A stretch of 64,000 nt of DNA from Pseudomonas sp. Fl4BN1 (GTDB lineage Bacteria; Pseudomonadota; Gammaproteobacteria; Pseudomonadales; Pseudomonadaceae): the NCBI RefSeq assembly GCF_009908285.1, contig NZ_JAAARM010000002.1, forward strand, positions 248,001 to 312,000, in the 5' to 3' direction. The notes beneath the pieces were generated by a model. That model did no database searches and was not told where the DNA came from. It saw only the letters and a list, made by a program, of their open reading frames with translations. The translations under genes and the position numbers were made by a program. Of this stretch, positions 19,788 to 28,801 are shown piece by piece. Position 1 is the first letter of the stretch. Every line of letters starts with the position of its first letter.

Positions 19788-21125
19788 TTACAGGTTGTAA
19801 CCACGCTCGTTGTGTTGCGCCAGATCGAGACCGACCGCTTCCTCTTCTTCGGAAACCCGCAGACCCATGACCGCATCCAGGACTTTGAGGATGATGAAGG
19901 TGACAATGGCGGTGTAAATCACCGTGAAACCCACGCCCTTGGCCTGAATCCAGACTTGCGCCGCCACGTCGGTCACGGTGCCGAAGCCACCCATGGACGG
20001 AGCGGCAAACACGCCAGTGAGCATCGCACCGAGAATACCGCCGATACCGTGTACGCCAAAGGCATCCAGGGAGTCGTCATAACCCAGTTTGCGCTTGAGG
20101 CTGGTGGCGCAGAAGAAGCACACCACGCCCGCAGCCAGGCCGATGATCAGAGCCCCCATCGGGCCGACGGTACCGGCGGCCGGAGTAATAGCCACCAGGC
20201 CAGCCACCACGCCCGAAGCGATACCCAGCGCACTTGGCTTGCCGTGGGTGATCCACTCGGCAAACATCCAGCCCAGAGCGGCGGCGGCGGTGGCGATCTG
20301 AGTCACCAGCATGGCCATGCCAGCAGTGCCATTGGCGGCAGCGGCGGAACCGGCGTTGAAACCAAACCAACCGACCCAGAGCATGGCCGCCCCCATCAAG
20401 GTGTAACCCAGATTGTGAGGAGCCATTGGGGTGGTCGGAAAACCCTTGCGCTTGCCCAGCACCAGACAAGCCACCAGGCCCGCGATACCAGCATTGATGT
20501 GCACCACAGTGCCGCCGGCAAAGTCCAGCACGCCCCAGTCGCCCAGCAAAGAACCCGGGCCGCTCCAGACCATGTGCGCAATCGGTGCGTAAACCAGGGT
20601 GAACCAGACGCCCATGAAGATCAGCATCGCGGAGAACTTCATCCGCTCGGCGAAGGCACCGACGATCAGCGCCGGGGTAATGATGGCGAAGGTCATCTGG
20701 AAGGTGACGAACACCGCTTCAGGGAAGAGCGCCGCAGGACCGGTCAGGCTGTTGGGGGTGACCCCGGCCAGGAAGGCCTTGGAGAAGCCGCCCACGAAAG
20801 AGTTGAGGTTGACGACGCCGGCTTCCATCCCGGTGGTGTCGAACGCCATGCTGTAGCCATAGATGAACCACAGGACAGTGATCAGGCCAGTAATGGCGAA
20901 ACACTGCATCATCACCGAAAGAATGTTCTTCGAACGCACCATGCCGCCGTAGAACAACGCCAGCCCAGGAATGGTCATGAACAGCACCAGGGCGGTGGAG
21001 GTCAGCATCCAGGCGGTATCGCCGGAATTGAGGACTGGAGGGGGCACTGGATCTGCCGCCAAGGCCAGGCCAGGCATTACGAGGGACAACAGGGCTCCTA
21101 GCCCTGCGATTTTGCGCAGAGTCAT
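19788..21125 (-). CDS. amtB: Ammonium transporter AmtB
   Basis: A 445-residue inner membrane channel with a signal peptide (ending LALA) and eleven expected membrane helices. Conserved Amt residues are visible in DTAWMLTSTALVLFMTIPGL, GALLG-like FAGGTVVHINAGIAGL (first pore His) and DAFGVHGIGGILGAML (second pore His). It lies 33 bp downstream of glnK, the classic PII-Amt pair, in which uridylylated GlnK leaves the channel open under nitrogen limitation. Confidence 0.97.
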   Translation of the reverse strand: MTLRKIAGLGALLSLVMPGLALAADPVPPPVLNSGDTAWMLTSTALVLFMTIPGLALFYGGMVRSKNILSVMMQCFAITGLITVLWFIYGYSMAFDTTGMEAGVVNLNSFVGGFSKAFLAGVTPNSLTGPAALFPEAVFVTFQMTFAIITPALIVGAFAERMKFSAMLIFMGVWFTLVYAPIAHMVWSGPGSLLGDWGVLDFAGGTVVHINAGIAGLVACLVLGKRKGFPTTPMAPHNLGYTLMGAAMLWVGWFGFNAGSAAAANGTAGMAMLVTQIATAAAALGWMFAEWITHGKPSALGIASGVVAGLVAITPAAGTVGPMGALIIGLAAGVVCFFCATSLKRKLGYDDSLDAFGVHGIGGILGAMLTGVFAAPSMGGFGTVTDVAAQVWIQAKGVGFTVIYTAIVTFIILKVLDAVMGLRVSEEEEAVGLDLAQHNERGYNL

Positions 21126-21158
21126 ATTGTTTTCTCCTGGGGCGTTGGGTTTGGCGGC

Positions 21159-21913
<755 letters not shown>

Positions 21914-22174
21914 ATGCTTGCGCCCAAAGACCTTCTCGATGCCCTGAGCGGCCACGCCTCTCGCTTGCTCAGCGGTGAAACACCCCTGCCTCGCAATGAA
22001 ATCGAAAGCCAGTTCAAAGCCCTGCTGCAAAGCGGCTTCAGCAAACTGGACCTGGTCAGCCGAGAAGAATTCGACAGCCAGATGGTGGTCCTGGCCCGCA
22101 CCCGGGCACGCCTGGAAAGCCTCGAAGCCAAAGTGGCAGAGCTGGAAACCAGGCTCAATCCGACGGCTCAATGA
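21914..22174 (+). CDS. ubiK: Ubiquinone biosynthesis accessory factor UbiK (BMFP domain)
   Basis: An 86-residue protein of the YqiC/UbiK family: amphipathic N-terminal helix (KDLLDALSGHASRLL) and a C-terminal coiled coil (TRARLESLEAKVAELETRL) that drives trimer formation. UbiK assists UbiJ and the aerobic Ubi complex. The start at 21914 follows TTCAGGA; an upstream in-frame ATG gives an unrelated extension. Confidence 0.9.
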   Translation: MLAPKDLLDALSGHASRLLSGETPLPRNEIESQFKALLQSGFSKLDLVSREEFDSQMVVLARTRARLESLEAKVAELETRLNPTAQ

Positions 22175-22187
22175 TCTGAATCCATTA

Positions 22188-22239
22188 TTCGCCGGCAAGC
22201 CAGCGCCTACAGGCATGTAGAAACCGGCTTGCCGGTGAA
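22188..22239. repeat. REP pair (inverted) between ubiK and comM
   Basis: Two copies of the Pseudomonas REP core in opposite orientation: TTCGCCGGCAAGCCAGC at 22188 and GGCTTGCCGGTGAA ending at 22239, separated by about six bases. They can fold into one large hairpin and may stabilise or end the ubiK transcript. Confidence 0.85.
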
Positions 22240-22353
22240 GGCTGTGCCGACGACATATCCTGTCTGCATTCAAACGCTACCCCGCCAAAGCCCTCGACTA
22301 TCCTTGCAGCACCGCAGGATGCGGTTCCCGCTGTCTCAAGGAACGACTTCCCC

Positions 22354-23847
22354 ATGTCCCTGGCAATCATCCACAGCCGCGCCCAGGTGGGCGTGCAGGC
22401 TCCGGCTGTCAGCGTTGAAGTGCACTTGGCCAACGGCCTGCCGAGCCTGACCCTGGTAGGGCTGCCGGAAGCTGCGGTCAAGGAAAGCAAGGACCGGGTG
22501 CGCAGTGCCATCCTCAATGCCGGATTCAATTTCCCCCCTCGGCGCATCACCCTCAACCTGGCTCCGGCAGACCTGCCCAAGGACGGCGGACGCTTCGATC
22601 TGGCGATCGCCCTGGGCATCCTCGCCGCCAGCGTGCAAGTGCCGGCGCTGGCCCTGGATAACGTCGAATGCCTGGGAGAGCTGGCCTTATCCGGCGCGGT
22701 ACGCCCGGTACGCGGCGTGCTGCCGGCCGCGCTGGCAGCACGCAAGGCTGGACGCACCCTGCTGGTTCCCCGGACCAATGCCGAAGAAGCCTGCCTCGCT
22801 TCGGGCCTGGAGGTGATCGCCGTGGACCATCTGCTGGAGGCCGTCGCCCACCTCAATGGCCATGCACCGATCCCGCCTTATGCCAGCGACGGCCTGCAAG
22901 AGTGCCACTCACCCTACCCCGACCTGAGCGAAGTCCAGGGCCAGCTCGCGGCCAAACGCGCGCTGCTGATCGCCGCCGCCGGCGCTCACAATCTGTTGTT
23001 CAGTGGCCCGCCCGGCACTGGCAAGACCTTGCTGGCCAGCCGCCTGCCAGGCCTGCTGCCACCGCTGCAGGAAGATGAGGCCCTGGAAGTCGCAGCGATT
23101 CAATCGGTGAGCAGCCACACGCCCCTGCGCCATTGGCCACAACGACCGTTTCGCCAACCCCACCATTCGGCATCAAGCGCGGCGCTGGTCGGTGGCGGCT
23201 CGAAACCACAGCCCGGGGAAATAACCCTGGCCCATCACGGCGTCCTGTTTCTCGATGAGCTGCCGGAATTCGACCGCAAGGTCCTTGAAGTCCTGCGCGA
23301 ACCCATGGAATCCGGGCAGATCGTCATCGCCCGGGCTCGTGACCGGGTGCAATTCCCCGCGCGCTTTCAGTTGGTGGCGGCCATGAACCCTTGCCCCTGT
23401 GGATACCTTGGCGAACCCAGCGGACGTTGCCGCTGCACGCCGGAACAGATCCAGCGTTATCGCAACAAGCTCTCCGGCCCCTTGCTCGACCGGATCGACC
23501 TGCACCTGACCGTGGCCCGCGAAGCTACCGCCCTGAATCCCGCAGCCCAGCCAGGGGATGACAGCGCCAGCGCAGCCGCCCGAGTAGCCCAGGCCCGGGA
23601 ACGACAGTTGCAACGCCAGGGCTGCGCCAACGCCCTGCTCGACTTGCCCAGCCTGCGTCGCCACTGCCAGTTATCCACAGTCGACGAACGCTGGCTGGAA
23701 GCGGCCTGCGAACGCCTGAGCCTTTCGCTACGGGCCGCCCACCGACTGCTCAAGGTGGCACGGACCCTGGCTGACCTGGAACAGGTGGCCGCCATCAGCC
23801 GCGAACATCTGGCGGAAGCGCTGCAGTACCGACCCAGCGCCGGCTGA
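22354..23847 (+). CDS. comM: YifB/ComM-family Mg chelatase-like AAA+ ATPase
   Basis: A 497-residue protein: N-terminal Lon-protease-like fold domain (1-165), an AAA+ domain with Walker A FSGPPGTGKT and Walker B VLFLDELPEF, and the C-terminal Mg-chelatase-type helical domain with the Cys cluster NPCPCGYLGEPSGRCRC. ComM is a bidirectional branch-migration helicase aiding integration of transforming DNA in naturally competent species. It is conserved at this place in pseudomonads; the accessory island begins after its stop. Confidence 0.93.
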   Translation: MSLAIIHSRAQVGVQAPAVSVEVHLANGLPSLTLVGLPEAAVKESKDRVRSAILNAGFNFPPRRITLNLAPADLPKDGGRFDLAIALGILAASVQVPALALDNVECLGELALSGAVRPVRGVLPAALAARKAGRTLLVPRTNAEEACLASGLEVIAVDHLLEAVAHLNGHAPIPPYASDGLQECHSPYPDLSEVQGQLAAKRALLIAAAGAHNLLFSGPPGTGKTLLASRLPGLLPPLQEDEALEVAAIQSVSSHTPLRHWPQRPFRQPHHSASSAALVGGGSKPQPGEITLAHHGVLFLDELPEFDRKVLEVLREPMESGQIVIARARDRVQFPARFQLVAAMNPCPCGYLGEPSGRCRCTPEQIQRYRNKLSGPLLDRIDLHLTVAREATALNPAAQPGDDSASAAARVAQARERQLQRQGCANALLDLPSLRRHCQLSTVDERWLEAACERLSLSLRAAHRLLKVARTLADLEQVAAISREHLAEALQYRPSAG

Positions 23848-24068
23848 AGGCTCACCCTCTGGGCAAATCCACCAAAGGCGTTGGCCGCACTTCAGTCTCA
23901 CAACCGCCCCAAATCCGACTGACACAAACTAGAGTGTTATCCACAGCGAACTTATCCAGCAGGCTATGGCGGATATTGAGCGGCTATTGGGCGCCAATGG
24001 TTTGCGCCAGGTTCAGCGAGTGCGGGAAAGTGTCATTGAGGGTAAAACTGACACCGCCCTATTTAGTC

Positions 24069-24083
24069 ACCCACTCAGTGGGT
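24069..24083. promoter_or_regulatory. Perfect 15-bp palindrome, possible operator
   Basis: ACCCACT-C-AGTGGGT: two 7-bp arms around one central base. It is isolated, has no T tract and lies about 290 bp before the first island gene, so a repressor or activator site is more likely than a terminator. The binding protein is unknown. Confidence 0.4.
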
Positions 24084-24319
24084 TCATAGCGGATGTCTGT
24101 CATTGGAGTTATGCAGTTTTTATAGCGCTGATGAAACCATTCAGGACGCGTAAAACTGCTCCGTCCAATTGCCTCCGTATCACTGACTCCGAGGTTCTCC
24201 ATCAAAGCAGTGCACACTACCTACCCGCCCGTGACACACTTACCGGTGGGGCGACCAATGTCACGTTGACGACAACATCATTATGCCATTAAGGTCGCGA
24301 GCTAATTCAGGGAGCAGGG

Positions 24320-24346
24320 CACAGGCACTACGCCTGTGTTTTTTTT
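24320..24346 (+). terminator. Intrinsic terminator/attenuator in front of the Srf/Tag island
   Basis: CACAGGC-ACTAC-GCCTGTG followed by eight T, ending 26 bp before the first start codon. As no gene ends upstream on this strand apart from comM 470 bp away, it should either finish a short leader RNA or attenuate expression of the island. Confidence 0.8.
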
Positions 24347-24371
24347 GCACGAAGAAGCATATGGAGTTTGG

Positions 24372-25718
24372 ATGCGCGGGGCACTATTACGCAGCGGTAA
24401 AAGCGGGTCTTTCACGGCTCTTGGCGAAACAGGCCAACCGGTCTACCGGGCAGCCCTGCAATTGCGCGAAGCCATTCGTCGCAAGAACCCCGACATGGTC
24501 GATCACCTGGCCATCCCGCAGAGCGATGAGCTCGGTAACCAGATCGACTGGTATAGCGGCATTGCCGGAGACGTCATCCCCTGGAGCAGCGCTACTGAAG
24601 AAGAGCGCGCTCCGGCACGTAAACAACTTGCCGACCTCAAGCTCGCCCTTGAAGAACTGAGCCAACGCTTCCTCGGTACCGATCCGGCCGAACAGCAGGG
24701 TGACAAGGCTGTATTCGGCAAGCTGCTCAAGCGGGTAATCCATTTCCCCGATGAGAACTTCGTCTATCTGGTAAACGGCAAGCCGGTGCTGACCTTCTGG
24801 GGCTTCGAGCATGCCGACAGCGACCGTAATCGCGACCCCCTGCACTGCCTGAACGCCCCTGTCCAAGCAGCCCCGCCGCCCCCGGTCATAGCCCCAGCGG
24901 TACCGCCAGTGATACCTGCAACCGTTGTACGTCCCTGGTGGCGACGCTGGTGGTGGCTGTGGCTGTTGCCACTACTCCTGTTGCTACTGCTGCTTCTAGG
25001 GCTGCGCGGCTGCATCCCACTTCCTCCGGTACTCGTCCACAGCCTTCCAGTGGACATGCGGCCTGTCGACCCCTTGGTCGAAGTACCGCTGGAGACCGGT
25101 GCACTGTCGACCGTCGACGGGGTTGTTACCCATGGCGCGGCGGTAGTCGGCAATGGCACGGCAGCTGGAGTGGAAACACCAACAGCCGTAGCAGCTGATC
25201 CTGCTTCTGCTAATGGAGTAAGCGTCGACCCGGATACCAAGCCAGATCCCAAGGACCCGAGCGCCGCTGACGAAAGTCCGAGCGCCGCAGAGCCGGCAAC
25301 GCCACCGGCAACCCCGGAAGCACCCAAGGCTACTACTCCCCCAGGCCCGGCACTGAGTATCCCAGCCAACTCCGCTGACGGTGTGGCCGACTTCCTCAAT
25401 GGCCAATACCGCGCAGGCGCTGGCATTCAGGATCGGCGTACCGGCAAACCGTTGCGCCTGGAGTACACCTTCAAGGATGGCAAGGGCGAGGTCACGGTGA
25501 AACGCGCCAACGGCGTCAACTGCACCGGGCCGGTTACCGCAGCCATGAACAAGGGCAGCCTGTCGATCGACAGCCAGGGCCAGGCCGTCTGTGGTGACGG
25601 CAGCACCTACGACATGCCAAAGGTTGATTGTCGGCAGGGCGCGACCAGCATCGCGGACTGCACCGGCGGCTATGGAAACGAGAAATTCCCCTTGTCCATG
25701 CGACAGACGGGCGAATAA
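24372..25718 (+). CDS. srfA: SrfA family protein, bitopic membrane protein
   Basis: A 448-residue protein directly before srfB, the place of srfA in the Salmonella srfABC operon. N-terminal cytoplasmic domain (about 1-150) with AIPQSDELGNQIDWYSG, a Glu/Leu-rich helix and a closing VYLVNGKPVLTFWGF; a Pro-rich stretch; a Trp/Leu-rich membrane segment at about 189-214; a Pro/Ala/Thr linker; and a C-terminal periplasmic domain (about 355-448) with three cysteines near the end. The start is set at MRGALLRSGKSG because GGAG lies 5 nt upstream; a GTG 12 codons earlier sits inside the terminator hairpin. The N-terminal domain recurs in the last gene of the island. Function unknown. Confidence 0.75.
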   Translation: MRGALLRSGKSGSFTALGETGQPVYRAALQLREAIRRKNPDMVDHLAIPQSDELGNQIDWYSGIAGDVIPWSSATEEERAPARKQLADLKLALEELSQRFLGTDPAEQQGDKAVFGKLLKRVIHFPDENFVYLVNGKPVLTFWGFEHADSDRNRDPLHCLNAPVQAAPPPPVIAPAVPPVIPATVVRPWWRRWWWLWLLPLLLLLLLLLGLRGCIPLPPVLVHSLPVDMRPVDPLVEVPLETGALSTVDGVVTHGAAVVGNGTAAGVETPTAVAADPASANGVSVDPDTKPDPKDPSAADESPSAAEPATPPATPEAPKATTPPGPALSIPANSADGVADFLNGQYRAGAGIQDRRTGKPLRLEYTFKDGKGEVTVKRANGVNCTGPVTAAMNKGSLSIDSQGQAVCGDGSTYDMPKVDCRQGATSIADCTGGYGNEKFPLSMRQTGE

Positions 25719-25735
25719 CACTGGAAACCCCTGAC

Positions 25736-28700
25736 ATGTTGCCTGAAGTCACTCAATTCGAAGATACCGTCACTCTGGTCAGTGACACCGGCATCCAGTT
25801 CATGGACTTTGCCCTGCGCCTGGACGCACGCAAAGAGCCGGCCGGCGAGTTCGCGCCGATGATCAGCGGGTTGATCTGCCGCCTGCTGTACAACGAAGAG
25901 AAGGATTTCTACTTCTACGAACCCGAACCGGAAAAAATCGAAAAGACCAAGCCGGTATTCAGCGTCGACATGAAAAGTAGCCTTGACCTGCTGGACGGTG
26001 TCTGGCTACCGATTCCATTCTTTCGCTTCATGCCGCCGCACCGCTTTGACGAAGGCCCAAGCAATTGGTCGCGCATGCGCCTGGTCAAGTTGGCAACACC
26101 AGACATCGACGGCAACACCCATCGCCTGACCATGGCTTTCGACAGCCGCGTGATGCCCAAGCGTGAAGGCACCGCCTACCTGGCGCCGAACGAAGAGGAC
26201 ATCAGTTCCGGGGTCTCTTTCAAGCTCGCCAGCCAGGCCCGGGAAATCCGCTGGTTCCTGGCCCAGTCGTGGGTCAACGAATGGCTGCTGGAAGTGTTCA
26301 ACGAGGGCAACCCCCATCGTTCCCGCGAAGAGCTGGACATCGAGATCCGCGCCAATCACCACCTGGCCCACTACCTGAACGTGCTCAGCCTGCTGAGCAA
26401 ACCTACGGCAGCGCAACAGTCTGACAAGCCGCCCAAGGTCGACATCCCTGAACTCAAGGTGGTTGCCAACGACAGCAATGGCCTGGTCAAACCGATTCCG
26501 GTGGACCTGGTACTCGACGTCGGCAACTCGCGCACCTGCGGCATTCTGATCGAGAACCACGGCCAGGCCGGCTCCGGGCTCAAGCAGAACTACGTACTGG
26601 AACTGCGCGACCTGATCACCCCCGAGCACACGTACAACCAACCGTTTGAAAGCCGCGTGGAGTTCTCCCAGGCCTACTTCGGCAAGGACCATTGCTCGGT
26701 CAAGAGCGGACGCCACGATGCCTTCCAGTGGGCGACCATCGCCCGGGTCGGCAGCGAGGCCGGGCGCTTGGCCAGTCGACGTCGTGGCACCGAAGGCTCC
26801 ACCGGGCTGTCCAGCCCGAAACGTTATCTGTGGGACGAGAACGCCTACGGCCATGGCTGGCGCTTCAACTGCGCCTACGTCAAGACCGACAACGAGCCCT
26901 ACGCTACTGCTGCGCCGTTCTCGCACCTGATCAACGAAACCGGCGAGGCGCTCTATACCCTCGACGAAGACGACCGTCTGCCGGTGTTCATGCCACGTTA
27001 TTCGCGCAGTTCGCTGATGACCTTCATGCTCGCCGAGGTACTGGCCCAGGCGCTGTCGCAGATCAACAGCCCGGCCCAACGCTCGCGCCAAGGGCACACC
27101 CGCGTACCGCGCATGCTCAACAGCGTGACCCTGACCGTGCCACCGGGCATGCCACAGGCTGAACGCAGCATCCTCAACGAGCGCATGCTGCAAGCCATTG
27201 GCCTGGTGTGGAAGAGCCTTGGCTGGCACGTCGGCGAAGAAGACCCGCATCAGGATGAAAGCCACAAGGCCCGCACACCGATCCCGAGCATTCGGGTCGA
27301 ATGGGATGAAGCCTCCTGCGGCCAGCTGGTTTACCTGTACACCGAGGTCAACGAGAACTTTGCCGGGCACCCGGAGGAGTTCTTCGACACCATCGCTCGC
27401 CCGGACAAGACCGACCGTGAGCGCATCACCCTGGCCACCATCGACATCGGCGGTGGTACCACCGACCTGGTCATCACCGACTATCGCCTCGACCGCGCCG
27501 GCAACATGGGCAGCGGCAGCAACGTGCACATCGTGCCCGAGCAGCGTTTTCGCGATGGTTTCAAGGTCGCAGGTGACGACATCCTGCTCGACGTGATCCA
27601 GGACTTTGTCCTGCCGAGCTTTGAAAAGGCCTTGCAGAACGCCGGTGTCAAAACCCCGGATTCGCTGATGTCGCGCCTGTGTGGCGGAGAAACAGTCAGT
27701 GTTCAAGACGAAATCCTGCGCCAGCAATTGAATCTGCAGGTGTTTGTTCCCCTGGGCCTGGCCCTGCTCAAAGCCTACGAACATTATGATCCACAGGACC
27801 AGCTGGAAGTGGCCAACCACCACTACCGCGACCTTCTGGGTGACAACGCCATCAGTCAGACCGTGCTCGACTACGTCAACAGCGCGGTGCGTCGTGAAGT
27901 CGGCGGGCAGAGTGGCTTCGACTTGTATGAGTCGTCGATCGGCTTTGACCTGCAGCGCTTGCACGCAGCCTTCCTCAACGGCCAGATCAACATCACCAAG
28001 ATCCTCGGTGCGCTCTGCGAAGTTGTAGCCCACTACCCGTGCGACGTGCTGTTGCTGACCGGCCGGCCATCACGCTTGCCCGGCGTCCAGGCATTTATCC
28101 GCAAGGTCCTGCCGTTGCCGCCAGGACGCATCCTGGCGCTGCAGAACTATCGCACCGGTGGCTGGTACCCATTCCACAAGAACGGTCGGATCGACGACCC
28201 GAAAAGCACCGCCTCGGTCGGCGCCATGCTGTGCCTGCTGTGTGCCAACCACAGCATGCCGAACTTCTACTTCCGCTCTTCGGCGCTCAAACCGTACTCG
28301 ACGGTCAAACACATTGGCATCATCGATCAGAACAACGTGATCAAGGATGCTGATGTCCTGTACCGCGACATCGAGTCCGAAGACAACAAGATCAAGTTGC
28401 CGGTAATTGGCACAGGTGACGAGGCCGACACACCCCAGCTGGAAATGCGCGGCGATCTGCGCCTGGGCTTCCGTCAACTGGCCGCCGAGCGCTGGGCTGC
28501 TTCGCCGCTCTACACCTTGAGCTTCACCCCGGCCGGACGCGACAAGTTTTCCCGGGCAATCGGCGAAAATGGCGACGCACCACTGCTCAAGGTGCGCTTT
28601 GAAGTCAAGGCACCGGACAAGCACACGCGCAAACACGGGCTGGTCAGCGACCGGCTCTCGGTGAGCCGCATCGAATCCAACAGCAACAATGTCAGCTTCA

Positions 28701-28801
28701 ACCCGCGCAGCGACCTCAAGCTCGAACTCAATACCTTGCTTGATGCCAGCCTGAGCGAGACCAAGTACTGGCTCGACAGTGGAAGTGTGAAACGCAAATG
28801 A
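25736..28801 (+). CDS. srfB: Virulence factor SrfB family protein (Hsp70/actin-like ATPase fold)
   Basis: A 1021-residue cytoplasmic protein of the SrfB family. The ASKHA nucleotide-binding motifs are in order: phosphate-1 LVLDVGNSRTCG (Asp261, Gly263), phosphate-2 TIDIGGGTTDLVI (Asp570, Gly572-574) and the adenosine motif LLLTGRPSRLPGV (Gly776). About 250 residues precede the first motif and a beta-rich region follows the last. No signal peptide or membrane segment. Its stop overlaps the srfC start (ATGA). The name comes from Salmonella, where srfB belongs to the SsrB-regulated genes; biochemical function is not known to me. I infer an ATP-driven switch or assembly factor. Confidence 0.9.
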   Translation: MLPEVTQFEDTVTLVSDTGIQFMDFALRLDARKEPAGEFAPMISGLICRLLYNEEKDFYFYEPEPEKIEKTKPVFSVDMKSSLDLLDGVWLPIPFFRFMPPHRFDEGPSNWSRMRLVKLATPDIDGNTHRLTMAFDSRVMPKREGTAYLAPNEEDISSGVSFKLASQAREIRWFLAQSWVNEWLLEVFNEGNPHRSREELDIEIRANHHLAHYLNVLSLLSKPTAAQQSDKPPKVDIPELKVVANDSNGLVKPIPVDLVLDVGNSRTCGILIENHGQAGSGLKQNYVLELRDLITPEHTYNQPFESRVEFSQAYFGKDHCSVKSGRHDAFQWATIARVGSEAGRLASRRRGTEGSTGLSSPKRYLWDENAYGHGWRFNCAYVKTDNEPYATAAPFSHLINETGEALYTLDEDDRLPVFMPRYSRSSLMTFMLAEVLAQALSQINSPAQRSRQGHTRVPRMLNSVTLTVPPGMPQAERSILNERMLQAIGLVWKSLGWHVGEEDPHQDESHKARTPIPSIRVEWDEASCGQLVYLYTEVNENFAGHPEEFFDTIARPDKTDRERITLATIDIGGGTTDLVITDYRLDRAGNMGSGSNVHIVPEQRFRDGFKVAGDDILLDVIQDFVLPSFEKALQNAGVKTPDSLMSRLCGGETVSVQDEILRQQLNLQVFVPLGLALLKAYEHYDPQDQLEVANHHYRDLLGDNAISQTVLDYVNSAVRREVGGQSGFDLYESSIGFDLQRLHAAFLNGQINITKILGALCEVVAHYPCDVLLLTGRPSRLPGVQAFIRKVLPLPPGRILALQNYRTGGWYPFHKNGRIDDPKSTASVGAMLCLLCANHSMPNFYFRSSALKPYSTVKHIGIIDQNNVIKDADVLYRDIESEDNKIKLPVIGTGDEADTPQLEMRGDLRLGFRQLAAERWAASPLYTLSFTPAGRDKFSRAIGENGDAPLLKVRFEVKAPDKHTRKHGLVSDRLSVSRIESNSNNVSFNPRSDLKLELNTLLDASLSETKYWLDSGSVKRK

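Larger units (their letters stand above)
23848..24371 (+). promoter_or_regulatory. AT-richer leader region of the Srf/Tag island
   Basis: A stretch of 524 bp with no convincing gene; the frame 23966-24292 has no family similarity or ribosome site and lies in sequence of lower GC than its surroundings. It contains a DnaA-box-like TTATCCACA at 23937, a 15-bp palindrome at 24069-24083, a possible -35 TTGACG at 24266 with a poor -10 near 24287, and a strong terminator at 24320-24346. I infer that island transcription starts here and is conditionally attenuated. Confidence 0.45.

Noticed and set aside
23937..23945. DnaA box as a sign of a replication origin
   Set aside because: Only one exact box plus a near match, no AT-rich unwinding region and no dnaA/dnaN neighbourhood.
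23966..24292. Open frame of 108 codons in the island leader
   Set aside because: No ribosome site, no family pattern, unusual composition for this genome; treated as non-coding leader.
26006..28033. Long minus-strand open frame (675 codons) opposite srfB
   Set aside because: It is an antisense shadow of the high-GC srfB frame; the amino acid pattern is an irregular mix with no motif, and srfB carries clear nucleotide-binding motifs on the other strand.
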